DNA of 64,000 nt from Prevotella sp. (GTDB lineage Bacteria; Bacteroidota; Bacteroidia; Bacteroidales; Bacteroidaceae). This document shows, one piece after another, positions 42,889 to 52,047 of this stretch. Position numbers and translations under genes: made by a program. Below the pieces are notes generated by a model that searched no databases, was not told the origin of the DNA, and saw only the letters and a list, made by a program, of their open reading frames with translations. The number at the start of each line of letters is the position of its first letter. Positions within the stretch are counted from its first letter, which is position 1. The DNA is taken from NCBI GenBank assembly GCA_017458225.1, contig JAFTFX010000026.1:62001-126000 (forward strand), written 5' to 3'.

Positions 42889-45800
42889 AGTTTCAGTCTT
42901 AATGAGAGTCCGTAGTAGAAACCGGGGATATAGCTGCTGGCGAAGAGCGAGGTCTCCAGGTCGGTTTGCGACGAGTGCACTTTCGCCATGTTGCGGAAGA
43001 AGTTGTTGGCATAGAACGACAGGCTGACGTGGTCGTCAATCTCCTTGGTGATGCTCAGGTTGGCCGAGTAATAGGCCGACAGCCGGTTGGGGTTCATGGT
43101 GTAGGCATAGTTGCTGCGCACCACCAGTTTCGACAGGTCGCTGTAGAGTGCCGGGTCGTTGTCCTTAGCCCAGAGAAACTGCTCAGCGAAGGGAATCAGT
43201 TTCGTGGGGTTGTCCCAGGTGGCGTAGTATTCGGGGTAGACCACGATGTGCGTGTTCTCAGTACTGCCGTCGTAGGGCACGCCTACAAAGCCGTTGGCAT
43301 CGGTGAGCATGTAGCCGCGCGTGCCGTCGGTCAGCTCGCACAGTGAGCGGCGATAGCTGTAGAGTGTGCTCTCAATGCGCAGTGCAATGATGGTGCGTAT
43401 CTTCGGCAGGTGGGTGGTCAGCGTGGCGTTCAGGTTCAGCTGTCGTGACAGCGCACCGTTGGCAATGGCGGCATTGGCACTGTAGCCGGTGCCCGTAACG
43501 TTCGAGCCCCGGTAGTAGCCCACGAACTGATACAACTGACCGTCACTTTGGTAGGAGTTCACCCCCAGGGGAATATCGGCGAAGAGCACTTCGTCAGTAC
43601 CTTTATAATAGCTATAGCTGCCGTCGAGGCGGATGCTGGTGTTGATGGGCTTGATTTTCGCAAAGTCTATGATCCACTCCAGGCCGTAGCGATGAACGGG
43701 CGACTCAGCATTGACGTAGGTGGTGGCGGTGGCGTATGTCTTGCGGCTGACGTAGTCGAGATAAGGCGGCAGCTGGCTGCTGACGGCTCCTGTAGCATCG
43801 GTCATCGTCACCCGTCCGCTCTGTCTGTCGATATCGAAGCGACGGTTGCCCACAGGCAGGTCCAGACCGTTGTTCTGCAACCCCGTCACCACACTCTCGA
43901 TGGAAGAAACGGGCGTGTACAGATATTCGAATGGCGTGTAGCTTGTCTTCGACATATAGGTACGGCTGGTGCGGTGGTAGAAGCCTGAGACGGCAATGCG
44001 CGTGCCTTTGATGATGGCCTCAAGACCCAGGTCTACCTGATGGGTGTATTGCCAGCGCAAGTCGGGATTGTAGAGCGCCTTCGTCGGCGTGGTGTGGTAG
44101 GCGCGATAGCTTTTGTTCGTGGCATCGCTACTGGCGGCGAACACCTCTCGGTCGGTATAGGAAGGCGAGGGGTAGAGCACTTGGAACGACGGCAGTTTCA
44201 CGCTCTTGCCCCATCCGGCATGCACCTCCAGATCGCTCACCACGCGCTTGCGCTGTCCCTTCCAGAAGGTGTAGCGACTGTTGAAACGGGGCGACAGGCT
44301 CTGCACGGTGCCGTAGTCGCTGCCGCCTATCATCGTGATGTCGTCGCGCAGACCGGCTGTCAGTTCCAGCGTTGAGCGCTTGGCGGTGGGCACCACCACT
44401 TTCTCTTCGGCATAGAGGCCCAGATTGTGCATGGTGGGCAGTTCGTCGTAGCGATATTCGCGCCAGGTGGGTGTCAGCCGCGGCTCATCATAGTAGGTGC
44501 CGCGTCCGTTGTTGCGACTGCCCTGATACTGCACGCCTGCGGTCAGGCGGTTAGCCACCTTGCCGAAACGGCGTGTCCAGTCGGCTTTTAGCTTCAGATT
44601 CCACGACAGCGGCTTCGAGTCGTGATAGCTGCGCACATACCAGTAGCCCGTGGGTCCCAGTATGATGGGCGCATCAGGGTCGGTGTCATAGTCGGCTGCC
44701 ATGAAGTAGCCTTCCTCGGTGGTGTGGATATAGGGCAGGGTAGAGGCACTGCTCTGGCTGTCGTAGTTTTCTGTCTTGCGGTCGCTGTAGGAGAAGGCAC
44801 CGGTGAGTTGCACATTGGTAATCCACTTCTTGTTCAGCAGCCACTGCAGGTCGAGGTTGGCGCGCAGCGCATTGTCGCGTGCCTTCGAGTAGGTGTCCTG
44901 CTGTTGGTCGGGGTCGGCCTCCGAGTTGTAGCCCCCCATGTTGCCCGTCAGTCCTATGTTCAGCGTCAGTGGCGTGGTTTCACGGCAGAAGATGTTCATG
45001 TAGTGCAGTGAGAGCACATTGCGCTGGTAGGCTGTGTAGGGCGAGACGGCATTCGAGAACGAACGGGCATGCTCCAGCGAGGTGTTCAGCACACCGGCTC
45101 GCTTGCCCAGCTCGAAGCCTTTGTTCACCGCAATCTGACGGGTGTGCTGGTTGATTTTCCCTTCCACGATGAAGGGCGACTTGCCCTTACGGGTGTTCAC
45201 CTTCACGATGCCATTCGACAGGTCGCCGTATTCCACCGATGCGATGCCCGTGACCACCTCGACGCTTTCAATGTTCGAGGCACTCACCGTGCGTGTCGAG
45301 GCTCCCATCGTCTCGCCCACGGCAGCATTGTTGTCCAGTCGCATGCCGTCGACCTCGATGGCTGTGCCGAACGAGGCATTGCCTTTCTCCTGACTGCCGC
45401 TGCGCAGGCTGATGCGGCCGTCGTTCATCAGCGAGGGGTTGACGGTCTTTCCGCCGGGCAGCAGGGTCTGAATGTCGCTGATGTTCAGTATTTGCTGGTT
45501 GTCCAGTGTCTGCCGGTCGATGGTGTAGCTGGTGGTGGCCTCGTCAGTCTTGCGCTTGGCGGTTACGGTCACCCCCTCCAGTTTCAGGTTCTCGGGCTTC
45601 AGTCGCAGTCGCATGTCGGTCACGTCGCGGCTCAGCTCCATTGGGAACGTGCGCTTCTGGTAGCCCAGACTCTGCACGGTCAGCGTGTGTTTGCCGGCTG
45701 GCACGTTCTTGATGGTGAAGTTTCCCTGTTCGTTGGTGATGGCCCAGAGACCGCTCTCAGTGAGTAGCACTGAGGCAAACTCAAGAGGCTTGCCGGTGTC

Positions 45801-45902
45801 GGCATCATACACTTTGCCGCCCATCACGAAGGTCTGGGCCCGCAAACCAATGACTGCCACGAGCCATAAAAGCAGCAGTATGGTGTTTCTTTTCGTATAC
45901 AT
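42885..45902 (-). CDS. TonB-dependent outer-membrane receptor
   Basis: 1005 residues from MYTKRN (45902). An upstream TTG at 45923 is rejected because it lies in the -7 box. Signal peptide (ending LRAQ), carboxypeptidase-like regulatory domain (about 28-110, GKVYDADTGKPLEFASVLL), plug (about 130-230, with LLPGG and ESVEVVTGIASVEYGDLSNG) and a long barrel ending in FYYGLSLRLKL. It imports a ligand using TonB energy; no SusD partner is present, so it is not a classic glycan-uptake pair. Confidence 0.92.
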   Translation of the reverse strand: MYTKRNTILLLLWLVAVIGLRAQTFVMGGKVYDADTGKPLEFASVLLTESGLWAITNEQGNFTIKNVPAGKHTLTVQSLGYQKRTFPMELSRDVTDMRLRLKPENLKLEGVTVTAKRKTDEATTSYTIDRQTLDNQQILNISDIQTLLPGGKTVNPSLMNDGRISLRSGSQEKGNASFGTAIEVDGMRLDNNAAVGETMGASTRTVSASNIESVEVVTGIASVEYGDLSNGIVKVNTRKGKSPFIVEGKINQHTRQIAVNKGFELGKRAGVLNTSLEHARSFSNAVSPYTAYQRNVLSLHYMNIFCRETTPLTLNIGLTGNMGGYNSEADPDQQQDTYSKARDNALRANLDLQWLLNKKWITNVQLTGAFSYSDRKTENYDSQSSASTLPYIHTTEEGYFMAADYDTDPDAPIILGPTGYWYVRSYHDSKPLSWNLKLKADWTRRFGKVANRLTAGVQYQGSRNNGRGTYYDEPRLTPTWREYRYDELPTMHNLGLYAEEKVVVPTAKRSTLELTAGLRDDITMIGGSDYGTVQSLSPRFNSRYTFWKGQRKRVVSDLEVHAGWGKSVKLPSFQVLYPSPSYTDREVFAASSDATNKSYRAYHTTPTKALYNPDLRWQYTHQVDLGLEAIIKGTRIAVSGFYHRTSRTYMSKTSYTPFEYLYTPVSSIESVVTGLQNNGLDLPVGNRRFDIDRQSGRVTMTDATGAVSSQLPPYLDYVSRKTYATATTYVNAESPVHRYGLEWIIDFAKIKPINTSIRLDGSYSYYKGTDEVLFADIPLGVNSYQSDGQLYQFVGYYRGSNVTGTGYSANAAIANGALSRQLNLNATLTTHLPKIRTIIALRIESTLYSYRRSLCELTDGTRGYMLTDANGFVGVPYDGSTENTHIVVYPEYYATWDNPTKLIPFAEQFLWAKDNDPALYSDLSKLVVRSNYAYTMNPNRLSAYYSANLSITKEIDDHVSLSFYANNFFRNMAKVHSSQTDLETSLFASSYIPGFYYGLSLRLKL

Positions 45903-45920
45903 ATATAATAATGTTGGGTG

Positions 45921-45952
45921 CAAAGGTACTCATTTTATGTTAAACGGGCAAT
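45921..45952 (-). promoter_or_regulatory. Promoter of the TonB receptor operon
   Basis: TACCTTTG (45921-45928, minus) with ATTG (45949-45952) 20 nt upstream. The start codon is 18 nt downstream of the -7 box. Confidence 0.65.
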
Positions 45953-45992
45953 ACCTATTACGTGTGATTTTTCACTTCCGCCGTTAAAAAGC

Positions 45993-46024
45993 TTTGGCAA
46001 ATCGGATTCTTTTTCTTACATTTG
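45993..46024 (+). promoter_or_regulatory. Promoter of the M16 peptidase gene
   Basis: TTTG (45993-45996), 20 nt, TACATTTG (46017-46024): full -33/-7 match, 33 nt before the ATG. It is divergent from the TonB receptor promoter. Confidence 0.8.
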
Positions 46025-46057
46025 CAGGCAAATTGATTATTTTTTTTGTTATTTTGT

Positions 46058-48892
46058 ATGAAGAAAACGACACTTTTGTTTCTGATGCTGGCCGTTGTCC
46101 AGTTGTTGCCGGCACAGAACGCTTTACCCCAAGACCCTGAGGTGCGGGTGGGCAAACTGAAGAACGGTCTCACCTATTATATCCGTCACAACGACAAGGA
46201 GCCCGGCCTGGCCGACTTCTACATTGCCCAGCGTGTGGGCAGCATTTTGGAAGAGCCGCGCCAGCGCGGCTTGGCCCACTTCCTGGAGCACATGGCCTTC
46301 AACGGCACAAAGAACTTCCCAGGCAAGGGGAAACGTTTAGGCATCGTGCCCTGGTGCGAAACCATCGGCGTGAAGTTCGGTGCCAACCTCAATGCCTATA
46401 CCTCCGTCGACCAGACGGTCTACCACATAGGCTCGGCTCCACTGAAGCGCGAGGGCATTCTCGACAGTTGTTTGCTGGTGCTGCACGACTGGAGCCACTA
46501 CTTGTTGCTGGAGGATGCCGAGATCGACAAGGAGCGCGGCGTGATTCATGAGGAGTGGCGCACGCGCCGTGCAGGCAAAGCCGTTCAGCGACTGATGGAG
46601 CAGGCCATGCCGAAGGTATACAAGGGCACGAAGTATGAAGACTGCATGCCCATTGGTTCGATGGACATCGTCGACAACTTCCCCTATCAGGACCTGCGCG
46701 ACTACTACAACAAGTGGTATCGCCCCGACCTGCAGGCCGTCGTTGTGGTGGGCGATGTCAACGTGGACAAGGTGGAGAAGAAAATCAAGAAGATGTTCTC
46801 GCCCATTCCGCTGCCCAAGCAGCGTGCCGAGCGCATCTACTATCCCGTTGACGACAACGACAAGATGATTGTCGACATTGAGAAAGATGCTGAACAGCCC
46901 ATCGTGCTCTGCCATCTCTACATGAAGCGCGATGCCACCCCCGACGACCAGAAGAACAACGAGCAGTACCTGCGTGCCGACTATATTGACGAGCTGATTA
47001 GCTGGATGATGAACGGTCGTCTGGGCGAGTTGAAACAGCAGGCCGTGCCTCCCTTCCAGAGTGCCACTGGCCGTGCCTCCAGCTTCTTCCTCAGTCGCAC
47101 GAAAGAGGCTTTTTCGCTCAGCGTCAGTTGCAAGCAGGAAAGTATTCTGGGCGGTCTCGTAACGGCGGTGGCTGCCTGTGAGCAGGCTCGTCAGCAGGGC
47201 TTTTCGCAAGAAGAGTTCGAACGTGCCAAGAAGTTCCGTTTGAACCACGACGAGCGCAAGTTCAACGAGCGCCACGACCGCACCAACTCGAAGTTGGTCA
47301 GCCTCTGCGTGCAGCACTTCCTGACAGGCGAACCCCTCATCTCGATAGAAGACAAGTGGCAGCTGACGCAGAAGTTCGACCGCGAGGTGACGCTTCAAGA
47401 GGTGAACCGCGCCGTTCGCGAACTCATCACCGACCGCAACCAGGTGTTCATCATGTATGCCCCTGACAAAGAGACCGTTAGCCTGCCAACAGAGCAGCAG
47501 CTGGAGGATGTCATTCTGGCCACCCAGCGTCAGCAGTATGCTCCCTATCAGGAAGAAACCCCTGAGCAGACGCTTGACAGCTATTTTCAGAACCTTAACC
47601 TTCAGGCCTCAGCCTCCAATGCCATCACCAGCGAGCGTCCCTGGCAGCACGGCTTCACCGAGCTCACGCTGAGCAACGGCATGAAGGTCTACGTGCGCCA
47701 GACCGACTTCAGCAAGAACACCATCCAAATGACGATGCGCGCCGAGGGTGGCGTGAGCGTCTACGACGACAGCGACATTCCGCAGTTCTCGCTCATCTCC
47801 AGCAGCATCAGCGAGGCTGGCGTAGGCCCGTGGGATGCCAAGCAGCTGCGCAAGGTGCTGACGGGCAAGAGCGTTCGCGTGCAGCCCTCCGTGGGCAGTC
47901 GCTCGCAGAGCATCAGCGGCGGTGCTTCGCTGAAGGATGCCGAGGCCATGATGCAGCTGGCCTATCTCTATTTCACACAGCCTCGCCGCGACACGGCGGC
48001 CTTCGCAGGACTGGTGAACCGTTCCCACTCGTTCCTGAACAACCGCAATGCCTCGCCGCGTGTCGACTATAACGACTCTATCTCTGCCATCCTCTACGGT
48101 CATCATCCCCGTCTGGAGCCCATGACGCAGGAACGGCTGCTGAAGGCCAACTACGACCGCATCTTCGAGATCTATCAGGAGCGTTTCTCGAATGCCGCCG
48201 ACTTCCAGACGGTCATCATCGGCAATATGTCGCTCGACGAGCTGCGCCCACTCATTTGCAAGTATCTGGCCACGCTGCCTGCCACCGGTAAGCACACGGG
48301 CACCGACTGGAGCCACGTGCCTCAGCTGGTGAAGCAGGATGCTGCCCACGTCTTCAAGAAGAAAATGTCGACTCCGCTGGCCAATGTCAGCATCTTCTAT
48401 GCCGCCGATGTGGAGTTCACACCGAAGAACGACCTCGTGCTTGACTTCCTGAAGCGTTGCCTCTCCATCGCCTATACCGACTCGGTGCGCGAGGAGAAAG
48501 GCGGCACATACGGCGTATCGGTCGATTTCGAACTGGATCGCGACGACAAGCCTACGGCCACCTTCCGCATCAGCTACAATGCCGACCCGTCGCGCTACGA
48601 GGAGCTGAACCCCATCATCTACCAGCAGCTGCGCAACATTGCCGAGCGCGGCCCTGAGCCCACCTCGATGCAGAAGGTCAGCGAGTATCTGATCAAGCAG
48701 TATGGGCAGGCCGCCATCACCAACGACTACTGGAACTACATCGTATGGCACCAGCTGGACGACGATGCCGACTTCGACAAAGACTACTGTGAGATGTGCC
48801 GGCAGCTGACCGCACACGACGTACAGCAGATGGCCCAGCGGCTGTTGCAGTCGGGCTATCGTGTTGAGGTGACAATGCTCTCAGAAGAATAG
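46058..48892 (+). CDS. Secreted M16 (pitrilysin-like) zinc metallopeptidase
   Basis: 944 residues from MKKTTLLF. Signal peptide ends LPAQ (about 20). The inverted zinc motif HFLEH (H74, E77, H78) and the distal glutamate in ERGVIHEEW mark an active N-terminal M16 half; the second half (about 500-944) has no zinc motif but the RxxxKGGTYG-like EEKGGTYGVSV segment, as usual. It should degrade peptides in the periplasm or at the surface. Divergent from and next to the TonB/DUF4876 operon. Confidence 0.92.
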   Translation: MKKTTLLFLMLAVVQLLPAQNALPQDPEVRVGKLKNGLTYYIRHNDKEPGLADFYIAQRVGSILEEPRQRGLAHFLEHMAFNGTKNFPGKGKRLGIVPWCETIGVKFGANLNAYTSVDQTVYHIGSAPLKREGILDSCLLVLHDWSHYLLLEDAEIDKERGVIHEEWRTRRAGKAVQRLMEQAMPKVYKGTKYEDCMPIGSMDIVDNFPYQDLRDYYNKWYRPDLQAVVVVGDVNVDKVEKKIKKMFSPIPLPKQRAERIYYPVDDNDKMIVDIEKDAEQPIVLCHLYMKRDATPDDQKNNEQYLRADYIDELISWMMNGRLGELKQQAVPPFQSATGRASSFFLSRTKEAFSLSVSCKQESILGGLVTAVAACEQARQQGFSQEEFERAKKFRLNHDERKFNERHDRTNSKLVSLCVQHFLTGEPLISIEDKWQLTQKFDREVTLQEVNRAVRELITDRNQVFIMYAPDKETVSLPTEQQLEDVILATQRQQYAPYQEETPEQTLDSYFQNLNLQASASNAITSERPWQHGFTELTLSNGMKVYVRQTDFSKNTIQMTMRAEGGVSVYDDSDIPQFSLISSSISEAGVGPWDAKQLRKVLTGKSVRVQPSVGSRSQSISGGASLKDAEAMMQLAYLYFTQPRRDTAAFAGLVNRSHSFLNNRNASPRVDYNDSISAILYGHHPRLEPMTQERLLKANYDRIFEIYQERFSNAADFQTVIIGNMSLDELRPLICKYLATLPATGKHTGTDWSHVPQLVKQDAAHVFKKKMSTPLANVSIFYAADVEFTPKNDLVLDFLKRCLSIAYTDSVREEKGGTYGVSVDFELDRDDKPTATFRISYNADPSRYEELNPIIYQQLRNIAERGPEPTSMQKVSEYLIKQYGQAAITNDYWNYIVWHQLDDDADFDKDYCEMCRQLTAHDVQQMAQRLLQSGYRVEVTMLSEE

Positions 48893-48906
48893 TTTGCTAC
48901 ATGCCG

Positions 48907-49809
48907 TCAGCAGAATAGCGCTTCGGCATCTACCGTGATATCACTGCAGCCGACCTTGTCCCACGAAAAGCGTGCGACGAGGTCGGTTGCTTTCGTGGGT
49001 GCGGGCTGTTCCTGCAGACCTGCCAGCCACGCCAGTCGGCCAATGATCTGTGCTGCCTCGTGCCGCTCCCTCAATACGCCCATGTCAAGACTTCGGTCGC
49101 GCTTGGACAGGCGTTGCCCCTCCCCGTTGCAGAGCAGGGGCAGGTGGATGAACTGCGGCGGCGTGAACCCCAGCAGCTCGGCCACATAGATTTGCTGAGG
49201 AGAAGAGAGCAACAGGTCGCGACCGCGCACCACCTCGTCGATGCCCATCAGCGCGTCGTCGACCACCACAGCCAGCTGGTAGGCCCACGCACCGTCCTTG
49301 CGGCGAATGATGAAGTCGCCCACCTGCTGGGCCAGGTTCACACACTGTTCACTGTAATGACCGTCGGTGAACGTTCGCTCTTCGTCGGGCACCATCAGTC
49401 GGGTGGCAGCAGGTTTGCCGGGCTGGGGTTCGCGATGGCGGCAAGTGCCGGCATAGACCACGCGGCCGTCGCTCTCGTGGGGAGCCTGCGTGGCCAGCAG
49501 GTCGCTTCGCGTGCAGTAGCAGGGGTAGGTGAGGCCTTTCTCCCTAAGCCGCTCGTAGTAGTGCTGGTAGATGTCGCCTCGCTCGTGCTGGTAGACGGGC
49601 TCTCCGTCCCATGTCAGCCCCAGCCACAGCAGGTCGTCCATCAGCAGATCGGCATATTCCTGTCGCGACCGCTGAGGGTCAATGTCCTCGATGCGCAGCA
49701 ACCACTCGCCGCCCTTGCTCCTGGCCGACAGCCACGACAGCAGTGCACTGAACACGTTGCCCAGGTGCATGCGGCCGGTTGGCGAGGGTGCAAATCGTCC
49801 TCTTGTCAT
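48907..49809 (-). CDS. gluQ: Glutamyl-Q tRNA(Asp) synthetase
   Basis: 300 residues resembling the catalytic half of glutamyl-tRNA synthetase without the anticodon-binding part, as in GluQRS. HIGH-like signature GRMHLGN, LRIEDIDPQRS, SKRDRS in place of KMSKS, and a zinc site C97, C99, Y119, C123 in CYC...YAGTC. It charges glutamate onto queuosine at position 34 of tRNA(Asp). A TACTTTTG -7 box (49833-49840) lies 23 nt upstream. Convergent with the M16 peptidase gene. Confidence 0.92.
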   Translation of the reverse strand: MTRGRFAPSPTGRMHLGNVFSALLSWLSARSKGGEWLLRIEDIDPQRSRQEYADLLMDDLLWLGLTWDGEPVYQHERGDIYQHYYERLREKGLTYPCYCTRSDLLATQAPHESDGRVVYAGTCRHREPQPGKPAATRLMVPDEERTFTDGHYSEQCVNLAQQVGDFIIRRKDGAWAYQLAVVVDDALMGIDEVVRGRDLLLSSPQQIYVAELLGFTPPQFIHLPLLCNGEGQRLSKRDRSLDMGVLRERHEAAQIIGRLAWLAGLQEQPAPTKATDLVARFSWDKVGCSDITVDAEALFC

Positions 49810-49832
49810 GATCTCATCTGCTTTTTCGGCTG

Positions 49833-49840
49833 CAAAAGTA
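49833..49840 (-). promoter_or_regulatory. Putative -7 box for gluQ
   Basis: TACTTTTG on the minus strand; no good -33 at the expected distance. Confidence 0.5.
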
Positions 49841-49918
49841 CGAAATAATTTGGAAATTACAGAATCTTCAGATTCTCATTCAATAGTAGTTGCTTAGTGA
49901 TATGCATGAAACCGATTT

Positions 49919-49984
49919 ACAAACTCGTCGACTTTGTCGAACAAACTCGTCGACTTTGTTGAACAAACTCGTCGACTTTGTAAG
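49919..49984. repeat. 22-nt tandem repeat, three units
   Basis: Three contiguous 22-nt units (49919, 49941, 49963), each with ACAAACTCGTCGACTTTGT and a GTCGAC centre, imperfectly palindromic. The first two are identical except for one base. Flanked by related GATTCTCATTCAATAG (49872) and GATTCTAATTCAATAT (about 50001). It lies between the histidine kinase gene end and gluQ. No spacers. Confidence 0.85.
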
Positions 49985-50011
49985 ATGATCTCATTGCAGT
50001 CTGATTCTAAT

Positions 50012-50917
50012 TCAATATTCTTTGCAATCCAAGGTGAGTATAAACCCTGCGTGGCACCCTGGTAATGGCTTTTGGGCAAGGTCGAGCATGCCGCCTTGCT
50101 GAATCATCATGCGGCGACTCAGGGAGAGGCCGATGCCGCTGCCACTGCGCTTCGTTGTGAAGAAAGGAACAAAGAGCGACTGGCGGTTCTCGGCAGGGAT
50201 GGGCTGACCGTCGTTGCCGAAATGAAGTCTCAATTGACTGGTGGATGGTGTAATTCCCGACATGCCTTCGCCTGTTGGTTGCCTTTCATCAATCAGTGCA
50301 ATGGCAATCTTCTTTGCTTCGGCTTCTACTGCATTCTTTGTTAGGTTCATCAGTACTTGGCGCAGCATGCCGGCATCTGCGTGGACCTCGATGTGGGGAG
50401 GCACGCTGATCTCCCACGTCAGTTTAGGGTATGCTTTGCAGACATCATCAAGCAGCGGACGAAGCAGCACGTCTGTCAATACCGGTTTTTCCAGTGTGGA
50501 CATCTTGCGGTAGTTGGCTACAAAGTCGCTCAGATGGCGGCTGGTGTCGTAGATGGCTTGAATGCCAGGCTCGAGCGGCGTGCCTTTCACGTCGTCGCGG
50601 CTGAGCATTGACTGGCTGATGCTGGTGATGGGGGCCGTAGCGTTCATCATCTCGTGGGTTAGCACACGGGTGAGTCGCTCCCATGACTCCACCTCGTTCT
50701 GGTTCACCTGTTGGCGGATGACATCGCCCAGCTGGTTCAGTGTCTGCTGCATGGCGCGTTCGCCCGGCAACAGTCCGTTGGTGGGAAGTCGGAAGGTGAA
50801 GTCGCGGTTGCGGATAGCCTCCTGCATCAAGTGGGCACGGAGCTTCAGCGACCGCTGATGGTGCACGAACCAACAGGCTAAGAAGACAACTACAATACCT
50901 ATTAATATATACCACAT
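50012..50917 (-). CDS. Sensor histidine kinase
   Basis: 301 residues: one N-terminal membrane helix (3-17), a short linker domain, dimerisation helix with H88 in LTHEMMNATAPI, and an ATPase domain with N-box LTKNAVEA, G1-like FGNDGQPI and GSGIGLSLSRRMM. There is no large extracytoplasmic sensor. It is downstream of and paired with the response regulator (11-nt gap). A TolC/HlyD/FtsX export locus follows on the other strand. Confidence 0.9.
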   Translation of the reverse strand: MWYILIGIVVVFLACWFVHHQRSLKLRAHLMQEAIRNRDFTFRLPTNGLLPGERAMQQTLNQLGDVIRQQVNQNEVESWERLTRVLTHEMMNATAPITSISQSMLSRDDVKGTPLEPGIQAIYDTSRHLSDFVANYRKMSTLEKPVLTDVLLRPLLDDVCKAYPKLTWEISVPPHIEVHADAGMLRQVLMNLTKNAVEAEAKKIAIALIDERQPTGEGMSGITPSTSQLRLHFGNDGQPIPAENRQSLFVPFFTTKRSGSGIGLSLSRRMMIQQGGMLDLAQKPLPGCHAGFILTLDCKEY

Positions 50918-50928
50918 AATGGAAGTAT

Positions 50929-51489
50929 CTATCTACTCCCTTCTCCTCTTGGAGAGGGGCCGGGGGCGAGGCTCCTTATCTTGTTATAGAGTGTCTGCCG
51001 CGTGATGCCCAGCAGTTCGGCAGCCTGCGAGAGATTGCCGTGACAATGGTCGATGGTGCGGCGTATATGGTCTTTCTCAATTTCATCGAGCGAGACAATC
51101 TCGTTCTTCATTTCGAGCACATCCTTCAGTTTGCGGATGAGCTCGTCGTTGTCCCAAGGCTTGGTGATGAAGTCGGCAGCTCCGCTCTTCAGCCCTTTGA
51201 CCGCCAATGACACGTCGGCGTATGCCGTCAGCAGTACCACTGGTGTCTGTGGATGCTGCTTGCAGATGGCTCGCAGCCAGAACAGACCTTCCTGTCCGCT
51301 GTTCACGCCCAGTGAGAAGTTCATATCCAATAACACGATGTCTATCTCCTCCTGCGCCATCGTTTTCAGAATGTCATCAGGACGGTTCATCGTCAGTATG
51401 CGTTCGAAGAGACTATCCAGAAGATAGCGCATTGCCGTCAAGATTGACGGGTTGTCGTCGACAACCAATATCGTTCCGTATTTGTTCAT
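50929..51489 (-). CDS. Response regulator with Fis-type HTH (RegA/ActR type)
   Basis: 186 residues from MNKYGTILVVDDN (the ATG at 51495 is an alternative). Receiver with D11-D12, phosphoacceptor D55 in VLLDMN, LLTAYAD and ITKPWDND. No AAA+ sigma-54 domain, only a linker and a C-terminal Fis-like HTH (HCHGNLSQAAELLGITRQTLYNKIR). The last residues, SLAPGPSPRGEGSR, are encoded by a REP-like element. First gene of the regulator/kinase pair; candidate regulator of the TGTCTAA operators at 52906 and 57681 (inference). Confidence 0.88.
   Translation of the reverse strand: MNKYGTILVVDDNPSILTAMRYLLDSLFERILTMNRPDDILKTMAQEEIDIVLLDMNFSLGVNSGQEGLFWLRAICKQHPQTPVVLLTAYADVSLAVKGLKSGAADFITKPWDNDELIRKLKDVLEMKNEIVSLDEIEKDHIRRTIDHCHGNLSQAAELLGITRQTLYNKIRSLAPGPSPRGEGSR
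50936..50973. repeat. REP-like element at the 3' end of the response regulator gene
   Basis: CTCCCTTCTCCTCTTGGAG followed by AGGGGCCGGGGGCGAGG forms a stem (CTCC...GGAG) with a GC-rich tail. It is the same type as the element in cvfB at 12905-12940 and encodes the PGPSPRGEG tail. Confidence 0.75.
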
Positions 51490-51520
51490 CGTCATTTTTT
51501 GTGATACAGGTTCGGGGGAG

Positions 51521-51528
51521 CAAAGATA
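51521..51528 (-). promoter_or_regulatory. Putative -7 box for the two-component operon
   Basis: TATCTTTG on the minus strand with TTGG (51548-51551) 19 nt upstream. Confidence 0.6.
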
Positions 51529-51707
51529 CATCATGTTGGCTAAATGGCCAAGCAAAGTGCAATAAAAGTGCTGTTAAAACATCGATTTTGTCTTTTATCT
51601 CAACTTTTCAATTCTTTTCTCAACGCTTTTTTCTCAAAAACGGTTAAATATTCTCCTTTGCTTGAAGTTTTTTTGATAAAGTTGAAGACGAATTAAGAAA
51701 AAGTTTG

Positions 51708-51715
51708 TATATTTG
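51708..51715 (+). promoter_or_regulatory. Putative -7 box for the MNT gene
   Basis: TATATTTG ends 23 nt before the ATG at 51739 and overlaps an upstream in-frame GTG, which is why that GTG was not used as the start. Confidence 0.5.
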
Positions 51716-51738
51716 TGGCCGACATTGATGGAATCTCT

Positions 51739-52047
51739 ATGGCACCAAGGACACGACAAGAATACATAGAAATACTAAAAAATCATGCTGATGTGCTAAA
51801 GAAAAACTATGGCATCAGTTATATGAGACTGTTTGGCTCTGTCGCTAAGGACGAGCATCATGGTGACAGCGATGTAGATCTCTTTGTTGTCATGCCTGCA
51901 AAGGCTTATACGCTATGTGCCGCTGCCGATTATCTGGAGTCAATACTTGGTACAAATGTAGACTTGATACGTAAGCATGACAATATGCGCCCTTTTTTCT
52001 TGAATCAAATCAATAAGTATGGAATCGATATCTTTGGAAAAGCGTGA
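51739..52047 (+). CDS. MNT-type nucleotidyltransferase, orphan
   Basis: 102 residues from MAPRTRQEY. Minimal nucleotidyltransferase with GS (33-34) and SDVDL carrying D45 and D47, the two metal-binding aspartates. Such proteins normally act as antitoxins (MntA) that AMPylate a HEPN ribonuclease encoded directly downstream. No HEPN gene is seen: the next 250 nt have no plausible reading frame. Either an orphan or the survivor of a decayed toxin-antitoxin pair. Confidence 0.85.
   Translation: MAPRTRQEYIEILKNHADVLKKNYGISYMRLFGSVAKDEHHGDSDVDLFVVMPAKAYTLCAAADYLESILGTNVDLIRKHDNMRPFFLNQINKYGIDIFGKA

Noticed and set aside
47609..48817. Long open frame opposite the M16 peptidase gene
   Set aside because: Antisense shadow of a conserved coding sequence; low-complexity His/Val/Leu-rich product without domains.
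49894..50079. 61-codon minus-strand frame through the 22-nt repeats
   Set aside because: It only exists because the 22-nt repeats are open in this frame; it overlaps the kinase end and has no recognisable start context.
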